Numbered from the stretch's first letter, positions 44,863 to 56,569 are shown. The stretch: DNA of 64,000 bases from Globodera rostochiensis (GCA_018350325.1 JAEVLN010000011.1:2166449-2230448); one strand, 5' to 3'. Program-made: numbers and translations. Notes: a model not told the origin generated them from the letters alone.

Positions 44863-47133
44863 ATGAATAATTTCTACCGTATCCTAATCCTTTTTGCTCT
44901 CTCATTGGGTTTACTGTACCCCACGGTTTCGTCGGTGCCCAAAAACTCGGATTCTGAAAGCAAGAATAAGCCGGGTTCTCAAAGCAAAAACGTTTTCACA
45001 CGTTTAACTAGTGGACTCTATTCTGGTAGAAGAAATGACTCCAGCTCAAAACAAGAACAAACTAATCCTGGAATTCAAACATTTCCAAGACGTTTAAATG
45101 CATCATCTGATAATGATGCTCACGAAAATGCTCACCGACGGAGTGGCGTCACTGGAAGACAAAATACCCTTGACCCTACCTCAACTCCAAGAAGTTCAAA
45201 TGCATCAGATCATGATGTTCGTTACAGCAATATCGGACAACGGCACAGTGCCAATGAAAGACAAAATGACAATGCGCCGCGACCTTCTCGTCGAGAGGAA
45301 GGCCAAGCAGTTGACCAAACGCAGCCAGAACGCCGGCAGAGTGAAAGCACTAATGAGCCCAATTCTGAAAGCGACGATTTTCTCACACGTTTAACTAATG
45401 GAATGTTTGGCAAAAAAAAAAAATCAAGCTCAAGGCAAGAACAAACAAATTCTGGTGCAAATGGAAGACAAAATACCCGTGAACCTACCTCAACTCCAAG
45501 AAGTTCAAATGCATCAGATCATGATGTTCGTTACAGAAATATCGGACAACGGCAAAGTGCCAATGAAAGACAAAATGACAATGCGCCGCGACCTTCTCGA
45601 CAAGAAGAAGGCCAAGCAGCTGACCAAACGCAACCGGAACGCCGGCGGGGTGAAAGCACTTCTGATTTAGTCAAAAACGTGGCGTTGTCAAGCGTTGAAT
45701 TAACGACTAATACGGCAAAACTGGCGAAGAAAACCGCGGTTTGGGTACATAATAAAACGGCAAAACCGGACATAAAGAAGTACACACACACAAAACACAA
45801 ATTCGTATATTGTTTAGAGTTGCGCAGGGTCAAGAGTTCTCGGAAGTGAAAAGACCAAGACCGACATTGTTTTTTATTACCAAACTTATGGTTGATCGGG
45901 CGGGATTCAACATTTTTTCAATTGAGATTGAATCAATCAGGCAGGGTTTAGGCATTGATCAAATCGAGTTTAGGAATCTGGAATTTTGAGAACAATCCAA
46001 TCCGGTCCCGTTGGCACCGGTCGGGGTCCATTGAATTCTGAGCAACTCTATCAGCAATAAAATAATAAATGAAATCACTTTTTTACTAATATTATCACTT
46101 AAGGGTAATTGCTTTGGCTCAAGCTACAGCTTCATATGTCGGCACCGCAGCTTCTCTTGGTGGGGAAGTGGCAATGTCTGCTGGGTAATTATTAATTGTT
46201 CGAATGTCTAAATTCGGGAAAACTTTCGTTAGTTTGGCATTAGGGGATGTAAAATGTTATTGGAAAATCGGAAATACCTAATCAGATTTTTAGGCATATC
46301 GGATTTCGTAATCATTTATTTTGGAAACAATTGAATTTTAAATTTAAACTAATTTAATTCAGAAATTTGAAATTTACATTTTTAAATTTAAAGGTCGTTT
46401 AATGAAATGCAAAACAATAGTTTTTAAATCTTCATAATTCAGTAAACATTTGTGGCCCCCCGTGCGCAGAAGCACCAAAAAATACATTTTGCCCACCGTC
46501 GCCGTGCTCGGTCGTCACACTGTGCCGATTACAATGGCATTGGCCAAATCGGCTTATTCCAATGCTAACGCGTTGAGACCCCACGTCGGCCGAGTGGTCA
46601 AACCGGCATGGCGAGTGGCCCGAGACCGGGCGGTCAAGCCGAGTTGGCGCCTGAGCCGTGAATTGGTGGTGCGCAACATAAATAACTTACATAATGCTTT
46701 AATTGGGGAATGCTTTTTAAGCGAAGAACCGAAAATTTATTTTTGGAATTAGTTTAGGTAATTCTAAAGGTTTAAACCAACCCCTAAAAACAAAAAGCCG
46801 GATATTCTCTCTATCAGATTGGTAATGTAAGAAGAAGTAGGGAATTTTAAATAATTTGAGACAACTTAGATGAAGCCTCTTTACAATCGCGCTGTTCTGC
46901 CGACGATGAAGCGTGGGGCACAGAAAGTGTTGCAATGGAACGAGTGGGAGCCGGAGCTGGAACAACAGCAGCAGGGGCAACAACAGCAGCAACAGAACGT
47001 GGACGCGTTCAGCAGTGCCGCTGAAGAAGAAGAAGAAGGCCATAAAAATTCGGGAAGAAAGGCGACGACGAACGAACCCAACATTTTCGATAAATTGGGG
47101 GACGATAAATGGGCTCGGCGACGTAAAGACTGA
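44863..47133 (+). CDS. Secreted repeat protein A (candidate effector)
   Basis: Four exons: 44863-45779, 46104-46184, 46443-46665 and 46870-47133; 494 residues, phases consistent. The N-terminus MNNFYRILILFALSLGLLYP is a signal peptide ending near TVSSV. The mature protein begins with Ser/Asn/Gln/Arg-rich blocks, two of them nearly identical at DNA level (about 45165-45360 and 45465-45660; core GRQNT-(L/R)-(D/E)PTSTPRSSNAS). Then come an Ala/Val-rich helical region (LAQATASYVGTAASLGGEVA) and a basic module, RVVKPAWRVARDRAVKPSW ... MKPLYNRAVLPTMKRGAQ. A Gln-rich stretch and an acidic tail follow. No further membrane helix is seen. The KP-x-(Y/W) module is shared with protein B downstream. I recognise no known family. 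The exon 1 donor (AA|GTACAC) is chosen on phase and continuity. Confidence 0.68.
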
Positions 47134-48258
47134 TCTGATCTGGCTGAAACTGTCGAGTGGAAAAATTTTGGGAATGTTCCAATCTTTCTGTTGTTTTTTA
47201 TGAAAACCCGTTGTGTATTTTTGTTACATAAAATAGCAATTACAAAAACCAAGCAATTCATGACTTAGTCTATAAGATAGGTATACGGAATGTTTACCGT
47301 ATACCCTCTTTTAATCCCCCACTCTCTAAGAATCCCGCCCCCCCCACTCGGCTCTTCGAAAAAGCCGCAATCTCGACCTCTAAAACGGCACTGAGGCTTT
47401 TGCATTTTAATGGCGTTTTTAAGTCAAAAAATCTGGAAGGGTTCAAAACCCCTGAAATCCGGTCCGGTAACGGACATTCCTCTTATTATGTTGCAAAAGT
47501 ATTCATGCCAAAAGCCCTTGCGGCGATGGTTTGATGGCCAACATTCGACAAAAATTTATCTGCACGGTTAACAGTTTGAAGCAGCCAACAGCGCGCAACC
47601 TTACCCCGAATTTTAACCATTTGTCAATTATTTTTTAATACATATTATTTTATTGTTTTTAAATTTTACAAATTTTTTTATTGGCAAAAATAGTGGCGAA
47701 AAGATTCTTATTGGGTTGTAATTTATTGGTATAATAAAATGCAACGAACATTAAATTTGAATGAATTTTAACCAGTTTTATTGAATTAGATTATTTTAAG
47801 TAAAAAATCCTTTTTTTAACTCAGACAAAAACCGCCCAAATCAAGATAAAAAGAGTGCTCTGCTGGTCATTCCATCAGTTTACCCGAAACACTCCCGATC
47901 TATGTAATAACGAAGCTTACATCAATCTCGATCTGTTAAAACTCAGGCGTCATTTATTTCATAATGCCAACATAAAAATAAATATAATAATTATTACGTA
48001 AATGATTCCACCTCAATTACGCGCATAATTCTATGCCAATGGCACATCATCCACGTCGTCCCCCCCCACCCAATGCCAATTTTGCCACCAAATCATTTAA
48101 ATAAATCGGCACTTCCCATCCGAAACGAGCCCCCTCATTTTTATTTAATAAAAATCAATAAGTTCCCCAATTTATTTTATTAAAAATAATTTTTAAGCTA
48201 TTAAGGGGGAACATTTTAAACGTAAAATTCTGACCCACAAAAAGAACAATCTGTAAAA
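47134..48258. other. Intergenic region with two ATGCCA elements upstream of gene B
   Basis: AT-rich, with a C run at 47338-47346. Close to gene B, ATGCCA occurs at about 48032 and 48074. ATGCCA is the core of the DOG box described for dorsal-gland effector promoters in Globodera. No exon is seen. Confidence 0.4.
48030..48080 (+). promoter_or_regulatory. Putative DOG-box cluster upstream of gene B
   Basis: Two ATGCCA hexamers about 40 bases apart (tctatgccaatggc and caatgccaatttt), roughly 180-230 bases before the start codon at 48259. A functional role is inference; the hexamer is short and chance matches are expected. Confidence 0.35.
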
Positions 48259-49235
48259 ATGCATTTTGTTGTCGTTGTTGTCACTGCCGTTTTGCTGTCG
48301 ATGTTCAGCACCAGCACATTTGTCCATTGTGGAGGCGGCGATGTTTCGTCGGATTCGTCGGAATATCATTCGCCGGAGGCGGAAGATCCTTCGGAGCGAC
48401 GGCCCGTCGAAAGTTCCACCGCAACGCCTTCGACCAGCGGCGGTGGGGCAAATGATTGTGGACAAAGAAAATTCAGTTTCAAAGCCTTTGCAGAAAGTGT
48501 TCAAAAGGCCCGGTGAGTCTGGCAAAATTTGGGGTTTTAAATCTTTAATTGAGAATTTTGACAAAATGTTGGCAATATTTTAGCAACAATGTTGTGAATG
48601 GAGCGTCACGTGGGGCCAGAGTGGTGTCAACTGGAGTCGGCAAACATGTTGTGCCAACTGTAACAACAGCAGCCGGAAAGGTTGCCGGGACGGTTATGCC
48701 AACTGTAACAACAGCAGCCGGAAAGGTTGCCGGGACGGTTATGCCAACTGTAACAACAGCAGCCGGAAAGGTTGCCGGGACGGTTATGCCAACTGTAACA
48801 ACAGCAGCCGGAAAGGTTGCCGGGACGGTTATGCCAACTGTAACAACAGCAGCCGGAAAGGTTGCCGGGACGGTTATGCCAACTGTAACAACAGCAGCCG
48901 GAAAGGTTGCCGGGACGGTTATGCCAACTGTAACAACAGCAGCCGGAAAGGTCGCCGGGACGGCACAACGTGGCGCAACGGAAGTGCGCAACGCCATTGA
49001 GCCGAATGTAAAAAAAAGCTTCTGGACGGCGCGAGAAAAGGCCGCTAAGCCTGTGTACAACAATGTAGTGGTTCCGGTGGCACAATTCATCTCCACGCAT
49101 GCTGGAAGAGTGACGGAGTGGCCGCTGGAGAAGGAGCCGGAACAGGGAAAGGCGAAAAAGGAAGAGGGGAAAGCGAAGAAGGAAGAGGGGAAAGCGAAGA
49201 AGGAAGAGGGGAAAGCGAAGAAGGAAGAGGAATGA
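48259..49235 (+). CDS. Secreted repeat protein B with seven 15-residue repeats (candidate effector)
   Basis: Two exons, 48259-48512 and 48584-49235; 301 residues. MHFVVVVVTAVLLSMFSTST is a signal peptide, followed by an acidic Ser-rich segment (CGGGDVSSDSSEYHSPEAED) and a few residues before the splice. Exon 2 encodes seven copies of PTVTTAAGKVAGTVM, almost identical in DNA (45-base unit, 48652-48966). Next comes KKSFWTAREKAAKPVYNNVV and VPVAQFISTHAGRVTEWPLE, related to the KP-x-(Y/W) module of protein A. The end is a lysine/glutamate repeat (GKAKKEE four times). The repeats would form amphipathic helices or a disordered linker. No family is recognised. The near-perfect DNA identity of the repeats suggests recent expansion. 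Confidence 0.8.
48652..48966 (+). repeat. Coding 45-base tandem repeat (seven copies)
   Basis: Unit: ccaactgtaacaacagcagc + cggaaaggttgccgggacgg + ttatg. Copies differ by almost nothing; the last has gtcgcc instead of gttgcc. Each unit junction contains ATGCCA. It lies within exon 2 of protein B and keeps the reading frame. Confidence 0.95.
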
Positions 49236-50549
49236 TTAGAAAAAGGAAGAGAGGGAAGCGAAGAAAGAGGGTCATTAGAAGAAGCGCGATGAGTGGAAGC
49301 GGATGAAGCCATGGGAATGTGATGGGACATGGGAAGAAGCAATGGGCGGGGGGGGGAAGAAAGAATTCATTGAAAACTCAAACTCTTTAGGGAGACGATT
49401 ATATGCAAAAGCATATTTTAACACTTTAAAAATTTGGAATGTTTAAATACGTCTCTAAATGTTTTTTTGCGTGTTTTTGCTTAAAAGTTGTGCCTAACAT
49501 ATAAATTTGAACCCTAAAAAATTGCGGTTGGTGAGATAAATATTTTATCGCTCAATTTATGCTCAATCCAAAGCGTTATTTGATCTGAAAATGTTTTTTT
49601 CTAATTTATAGACTTTAAAAAATTTAATTATAGACCAAAGACTGCAGGACAAAAAAGTGGCACCGACAATAAACTCAAGGACCGAAATACGAAAATCGAG
49701 AACCGGCATTGAGAAAAATAAATGTTTTTTAAATAAAAAATAAATTTACTCATTAGAGTTGCCTATTTGTATTAAAATATTTTCCCATTCCATAAAAGTT
49801 GGCCATCCTAAAAAACATTGTTCTGGTAACGCATGACAATGTCTAATATAATATGTACAAATGAATATAAACTAATTACATATTATGAGGAGGAAATGAA
49901 TGCTTTTTGGTGTAATAATCTGTGAAATATTCCCCCCCCCGCAAAAAACTCCGATTTTTGTGCTATTTTGAAAACTAAACAAAATGCAAGGGCTTCCAGT
50001 TATGCGTCGTTTTTTAGAGAATTAGGGATTTAAAAAAAATAAAAAGATTATTTTTTTTAAAGAATGTACTGCTTCAGTTTGTTGTACTTTTTTGTGCTGA
50101 TTCTGAGGCTCAGAGGTGTAGTTTTTGCCAATTTTTTTAACAAATTCCATCAAAATTTTCTCGGCGGTGCCTATCGGCTATCGGCATCGCCGACCCCCCC
50201 CCCCCCCCCCCCCCTCTAAAAATAAAGCAGAATTCGCAAAAAAATTGTTGACGGAGATAAATATGAGAAATGAATGACCTCAAGCAAACAAATTTTGATA
50301 TTATTCAAAAGCTCTAAGAGAGTAGAAGCTAGTAGTAATTTATGAAAACCCAAATTTTCGGCAAAATTTGGCCATTCTGTGATGATGTCGTTGGAATTTA
50401 ACTGGATTGATCGATTGAAAAGAATTGGGGCATTGTCATTCGCTCTCATTAAACAAAATCCATTCATTCACATTACATTGTAAAACTCAGTTTATTTTGA
50501 ATATTACTAAAAATTTAAATAATTTCTTTAAAATTATACGGCAAAAAAT
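49236..50549. other. Intergenic region between genes B and C
   Basis: AT-rich, with purine-rich (gaagaa) sequence directly after gene B, a poly-C run at 50196-50214 and a copy of the GCC-hairpin motif at about 50140-50200 (attttctcggcggtgcctat). No supported gene. Confidence 0.45.
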
Positions 50550-51568
50550 ATGCCGCCAACTTTCATAATGTGCCTTTATTGTTGTTGTGCACTCTTCGTC
50601 CTCCAACACATTCTCACGACCGATGCCGTGCCCATTGCTAATGCCAATGGCGCAAAGACCAAAAACCACAAAAAGAAAACAGCGTCAAAGAATGAGCACA
50701 ATGCCGCTGATACTAAAGACTACGATGCAAATACAGTACTCACGACTGCTGACAATGGCACTGATTCTTTTTTACCCACCAATACGGTGGCTAATGACCA
50801 GGCGGCAAATTTGGCGGCGTTGGTGACGGCACTTCCCACGGCAAGTGAACTGCTAGAAATGTGTGCCGACATGGGGCTCCAATTGGCGTCCCGCGGCCTT
50901 GCCGAGTCGGGCAAGCTCATCGAGAAAGCGGCACCTTACGCCAAAGCGGCAAGTTTGGAGGCCGGCCGAGCATTGTTTGCTGGCACCAAGGAGGGCTTAA
51001 GGCAAGAAATGTGCTTTCTATGGATGCCCTATGATTCAAAATAATGATGGTTTGATCAGATCCATTCGGAAAATCCTTTAGGCTGACCACAAACTATGTG
51101 GTGATCCCGGCCTACGAACGTTGGATACGCGATCTGGTCGGGCAGTGTGCCCGTGAATTGTTGCTGATGATGGACCCAAATTGGAAAATGAGTGAGGAGC
51201 GAGCAGCAGAAGAAAACAATCCGGACCAAAATCTTCCGGAATCGGATGCATCGTCACCAAAAGCTTCGTCATCATCGTCCTCCTCAAATGTTGTTAGTTT
51301 CATGCGCTGATAACCTTCCTAATTTTCAAAAAAAGTCTTTTGCATAAATTTTCAGATTTCGGAATGGAGGCAAAAAAATGCGAAAAAAATTGCGAAAATC
51401 AGGAAACAGCGCGTAAAAAGCGATCAGCGCAAAGGAAAAGCCATTTTTATTGACGAACAACGGGCACAACAAAAATTGGCATCGAAAAAAGTCCAACAAA
51501 ATAAAAGCACCAACGAAAAGCTAAAAGCAATTGTTGAATATGATGAAAGTGAAAGTGATAGTGATTGA
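50550..51568 (+). CDS. Secreted alanine-rich helical protein C (candidate effector)
   Basis: Three exons: 50550-51001, 51082-51289 and 51356-51568; 290 residues. The first intron has a GC donor (AAG|GCAAGA). The N-terminus MPPTFIMCLYCCCALFVLQH is a cysteine-containing signal peptide, followed by a Lys/Asn/Thr-rich segment. The centre is an amphipathic, alanine-rich helix (MGLQLASRGLAESGKLIEKA, APYAKAASLEAGRALFAGTK), then TTNYVVIPAYERWIRDLV, which echoes the V-P-(A) segment of proteins A and B. A long Ser run (SSSSSS) and a very basic tail (KNAKKIAKIRKQRVKSDQRK) with an acidic end (YDESESDSD) follow; the basic tail could be a nuclear localisation signal. No family is recognised. Confidence 0.75.
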
Positions 51569-51903
51569 CAATTAGCTAAAGTGATGATGACCCCAAATGA
51601 AGATGATTAAAAGGGTTAGGTCTAAAGAGTCAAAGACCCGCCGGTTTCTCGAGTCAAATTTTCCAATTCTCGACTGTTTACGCAAATATTGTTATTTATT
51701 GTTTTATAAAATCCACTAATTCGATTTATCAACAGCTTCGCCCCTTTTTGTTAGCTTTTTTATTTATTCATTTTGTTCTTTAACTTTGACCTTTCATAAA
51801 TATTATTGGATAACGTGGAAAAGCTTCTGATCGATCGAAATGTTGGCATCCGTCCGCGCGCATCAATCCAACATAATATTATTATTATTTATAATAAATA
51901 TTT
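51569..51903. other. Spacer between genes C and D
   Basis: AT-rich. TGGCAT (reverse ATGCCA) occurs at 51844, about 60 bases before the start of gene D. No exon is seen. Confidence 0.4.
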
Positions 51904-52736
51904 ATGAATATTTTTAAACAAATCTTTCTTTTTCCAATGCTGCACTTAAAACTAATCTCCTCGGTGTGCTTCTTTCACATTCTCTTATTCCAAAACGTTA
52001 ATTCGCTGGACGACGCACCGGACACCGACAGTCAATCAGCAGCGAATTATGCAAATAGCAGCACCGTAACCCGACCAGCAGAAGCATCGTACACCCACCG
52101 TATCATCGGTTGGATAATTCATATTACACAGTGTACACAATAGCCATACCGTAACCGAATTCTCTAAGATGCCATCCTCGTTCGATGCCTGTAAAACCTA
52201 TCCGCCCTCCATTTTTTGACAGATGATCAGCAGGCACAAAACACAGCAGCAATGCCTTCCACTGCTTCGCACACTTTGATCTCGGGCGTCGGACAAGTTT
52301 TGGCACCATTCGTGCCGGCACAACTACGCCAACGATTACTTGGACGTCAACAACGGGGCCAGATTGTGCCGAAACAACCGGAACTAATTGTGCCCCAACA
52401 ACTAACGCAAAATGTGCCAGGGCAACCGGATCAAATTGAGCCACAAAGTCCACAAAAGGCAGAAATATCGCCATCAAATGCATCATCGTCAACTTCCGTA
52501 CGTACATTTTGTATTTAATTGCTCTGTTCGGGAATGAAATTTGCCCAGGCTTTCGGCAGACGCCCCAAATTGTTTAAACACAAAACTCCTCCCCTTAAAT
52601 TTGTTAACTTTTTGATCAGAATTTGAAGGACAACAATAATAACATTTTGTTGGATGTAATAATCCAATCGAAACAAAAGCAAATTAACCCGCAGCTCAGA
52701 CAGAGGAAGAAGTTCAGCGCAAAGAAACCGGAATGA
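51904..52736 (+). CDS. Secreted Gln/Pro-rich protein D (candidate effector)
   Basis: Three exons: 51904-52132, 52223-52497 and 52620-52736; 206 residues, phases consistent. The N-terminal hydrophobic stretch LKLISSVCFFHILLFQNVNS is a signal peptide. The mature part has SASHTLISGVGQVLAPFVPA, then a Gln/Pro-rich repeat-like region (GQIVPKQPELIVPQQLTQNV) and a basic C-terminus (QLRQRKKFSAKKPE). No membrane helix beyond the leader. It follows gene C on the same strand at 335 bases. No family is recognised. Confidence 0.72.
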
Positions 52737-53434
52737 ATTGATTGAGTTGGCGAAAAAGCCTGGGAACTGAAAAAAATGGCAGACAAAATGATGAAAAATT
52801 TTAGATTGATTTAGTGAAGTAAATTTAGGATCGAATAAAATTCGTTTAAATCTTAGGGGGGAAAAGTTTTGATATTTATTGGATAATTAAATATTGGCCA
52901 AAGTACCGCACAATTCTCCATATTTACTGATGCACCAACAAATAACTTTTGTTGATTTGAAAATGAATTTGTTGATAAGGAGGAGAAGAGGTGAGAGACC
53001 TTTCATTTATAGAGATTAATTAATCGGTGCATTTGGTCGTAATTAATGCTTTTATGATATGTAAGTGATAAGAAATTTATTCGTAACGGGCCGGACCATC
53101 TTTGATCACAAATCGCCATTTTAAGTCAGCACATTTATTCGGTTTGGTCGTTTTATTTTAATTCAAATATTAAATGTAAGCAAAAAAAAAACAATTGTGC
53201 ACCTGTTTGACAGAGTAATTTTAACTTTTTTTTGAGTTTTTTTTCATATTTTGATATCGGAGACAAAAACAAATTTGTTAAGGTCTGAAAAATAAGCTCC
53301 AAAGCCAGAGCTTTATTTCTTAAATTATTTAAATTTCAATTCGGCCTTTTTGATTATTTACATACGAAGGAATCCTCTCAATCAAGGAATGTTTAGCGTA
53401 ATTGAGTTTCAGAATATTAATCTCTGCCAGCAGC
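52737..53434. other. Gene-free stretch upstream of the adducin-like gene
   Basis: AT-rich DNA with no visible exon, repeat or RNA gene. Confidence 0.45.
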
Positions 53435-55831
53435 ATGGACGTCTCGCTCTCCTTGAATGGACTTGGAGGTGATTTTGGCACAATTTGATGCCGATCATTT
53501 GCCCCCCCCCCTTTTTCTGTTAAGCAAAACCATTGGTGCGCATCGCCGACTTGGCCGACAGCAAGAAGTACTCGGCGGAGGAGATCGACTGTCGCAACAA
53601 GTTGGCCTCTTTGTACCGGCTGGTCGACCTGTTTCACTGGAGTCAGTCCATCTACAACCACATCACGGTCGGCACAAAATGCGCTTAATCCCGAACACGG
53701 ATATCAAAATTGTGTCAACGGCATCGCTATTTAAACTTGCGACAAAAACCCAAAAATCCATTATTGCATAGAGTCACTCACTCAATCTCTTTAAGTCCAA
53801 CCTTTCGAAAGGACAATCCAAAAATTGTTGCCACCGTTAAAGACAGCCCAAGTGCCTCGAAAAATTGCCAACAGGGGAATATTGTTTTGCTTTTTACCTC
53901 TCTTTTAAATAAATTGTTAGATAGGGTGCGTATCCATTTCTTTTCTCGCTCGCCGTCTGACCCTCTCTCATTTATACACACTATTTCATGTAAAGATAAA
54001 TCAACTGCTTAGGCGTCATTGTCTCTTCAAAATTTATTGAGTTTTGTGTAATTAATTATTAGAAGGAAGCCTATTTAATTAAGCATCTCTCCCAGCGGTT
54101 TATCGAAATAATTGTTTCAGCTCCGTCTGCCGGGAAAAGAGCACGAAATTCTGATCAACCCTCTGGGCATGATCTATCGCGAAGTGACCGCCAGTTCATT
54201 TGTGAAAATTTCCGTGGACGGACGCATCGTGGATCCCGGATCAACCCCACTCGGTTTGTGACATACAGCCACAATTTTACACACAAATTCTCAAATTTAC
54301 CCTTAGGGATCAACCAGGCCGGATATATGTAAGTGATCAAAACTTAAAAATGTTTATTGCTAAATTTTTGTTTTCATTTAGAAATAAATGAAATAAATTT
54401 AAAAATAATTAAATTTCTGTTTTTATACTTAAGTTTACTTTAATATTTGCTTAAGCAAATTTTTATTCTAATTTTTTAAATTAATTTAAAATGCAAATTT
54501 GGCCAAATTCCATTGCGTTTGATTGGATTTTTTAAGACTTCATACGGCCATTCACGAGGCTCGCCCCGATGTCCAATGCGTGCTTCATCTGCACACCGCC
54601 GCGGGCGCCGCTGTTTCCGCAATGAAATGTGGACTTTTGCCACTCAATCAAGGTGGTGGTGATGGATGGCATTTTAATGAAAATTTGAAAAATATTTTAT
54701 TTGGCAGAATCGATGGTCATCGGACCTGTAGCTTACCATGAATATTGCGTAATTTTTGCAGAATTGTGTCGCTAAAAGATTAAACGAAATTTATCCTTTA
54801 AGGGAATGCTTTCGGCCGAAGACGAAAAGGCGGAGATTGTCAAGCATTTGGGTGATAAAAAAGTAAAACCCGCAATCATTTCGATTCCAAATGATAGATT
54901 AGACGACCTTAAAAGTTTGGATCAGATCGTTTTGGAGCAGACCTGGTCATTCAAAAGGCCCAGAACGCACAATTATGATCAAACTTATTCATACAATAAT
55001 GTTAAAACTATCGTGATCAGAACCTGATCGGAATCAACAAATTAAATCATTTTGGGTCATCTTCTTGCGCAACCACGGCTTTGCCGCCTGCGGCGCTTCC
55101 GTGGAAGAGGCACTCCATTTGGCTTACCATGCGCTGATTGCCTGCCAGACACAGGTGGCCGCGATCGCCGCGGGCGAGAAAAATTTGGTTTATCCAAACG
55201 AAATTGCGAAGAAGCGCGCTTACGACATCGCACAACACGGAGGTGGGGGGTGGGGGGAAATTTTGGAATTTCATCTTTTAAGCATACCGACGACCAACAA
55301 AAGCAATTATATGAAATTTTTATTACAATTTAAATAATTTTTTCGTGAATAATTTTTTGAAGTGGAAGAAAGTTGAGCAAAAAAAATTAAACTTTTTTTC
55401 TTAAACAATTAGAATATTTAGCCAACGGAATGAATCGAACAGCGTCAGGCCAAAATGGCTCAATGGAGCATACGTATGAGCGAATGGGCGACATTGAGTG
55501 GGCGGTCGGCGAGTTGGAGTGGGAGGCGTGGATGCGTCAACTGGACGGGGCGGTGCGTTTTAACATTTAATTTGACATTTTTGGGTTTGAAATTTAAAAA
55601 TTAAAAAGCAAATTCCGGGAGGGACTGACTACCTGCTGGGGGGGGGGGGGTAAAATAAAAAATAATGCGAAATTTGTCTTAAAAAAATTACTGGCTTAAA
55701 ATATTAAAACTAAATTTATTTATACGCTTCCATTCAAAATTTGCGGCTTTATAAATATTTTGCAGGACTATCAGACCGGACACAAGTACAAAATGCCCGC
55801 TTTGTTGGAAGCCATCAAAAAGGGAAAATAA
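53435..55831 (+). CDS. Adducin-like protein (class II aldolase head domain only)
   Basis: Ten exons: 53435-53468, 53525-53667, 54121-54253, 54308-54329, 54537-54652, 54708-54748, 54803-54862, 55056-55242, 55413-55552 and 55766-55831; 313 residues. Hallmarks: [110 protein letters not shown] and [20 protein letters not shown]. These match the adducin head, which caps actin and binds spectrin at the membrane skeleton. The usual long N-terminal region and the C-terminal MARCKS-like tail are absent, so this is a short form. The acceptor of exon 8 reads GG rather than AG in the best model (see findings). The metal-site histidine pair HLH is present. Confidence 0.85.
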
Positions 55832-56340
55832 TAGGCAAAGACGAAAGAAGCCTTATCGAATCATAAAAAGACTGAATTACGGAGTCAAAACAAATATATT
55901 TTAAGCCTACAACAATTATTATTTATCATATCCTAATTGATTAAAATAAACGACAAACAAAACTTTTGTCTAAAAAATTTTGTATTGAAATTTTTTGCGC
56001 GTTTCTGAAAGAAAAAAAGCGACATAATTCGGAAGCGGTACGGTTGAGTCTGGAAACATTTAACACGTCATAAGTCTTTTCACAGCGAACCAATCTTTAC
56101 AATCTTTATATCATTTAAAAGCTCTAGGTGATTCGAAGATATAATTCAGCATGAAAGAGTCAATTCGATGCAATACTAAAAAGTTATAAAAGAAAAAGTA
56201 TGTAAAAATCAGGATTTTTCATGTTTTTTGGCAATAACTTTGTTGACTATTTGTGCAAAACGCCAAAATCATTTAAACAAATTAACAGAAAGCCTCTAAT
56301 GACGCGGCAGACAGAGTCTGCACGTTTAAAAAAAATCGAA
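55832..56340. other. Gene-free stretch with a satellite-like remnant
   Basis: At 56060-56230 text such as catttaaaagctctaggtga ... aaaaagttataaaag resembles degenerate members of the hairpin repeat family at 1.5-2.5 kb. No gene is seen. Confidence 0.4.
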
Positions 56341-56500
56341 CGGACCCCAATTCGTTTTTGGCCAATTCGTTTTTTACCCAATTCGTTTTTGGCCAATTCG
56401 TTTTTTACCCAATTCGTTTTTTTAGGACGATTCGTTTTTTTGGGACGATTCGTTTTTTTTGGGACGATTCGTTTTTTTGGGACGATTCGTTTTTTAGTAA
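56341..56500. repeat. Tandem ATTCGTTTTT repeat
   Basis: Repeats of (c/g)caattcgtttttggc, cccaattcgtttttt and gggacgattcgttttt in tandem. The reverse complement of this array lies at 59035-59118. Confidence 0.85.
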
Positions 56501-56569
56501 GAAAAAAGCATTTATGAGCGGAAATTGAAGGTTTTATGCAATTCTTTAAGTGTATTCAGTAGAGCCCGG

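Noticed and set aside
46717..47261. Leucine- and cysteine-rich minus-strand open frames
   Set aside because: Antisense to the Gln/Glu-rich last exon of protein A (cagcag and gaagaa runs read as CTG/TTC).
48545..49342. 265-residue minus-strand open frame and a second overlapping one
   Set aside because: Antisense images of the 45-base coding repeats of protein B; the plus-strand model has a signal peptide and a proper intron.
53329..53661. 110-residue minus-strand open frame
   Set aside because: Antisense to adducin-like exons 1-2, whose plus-strand reading matches the family.
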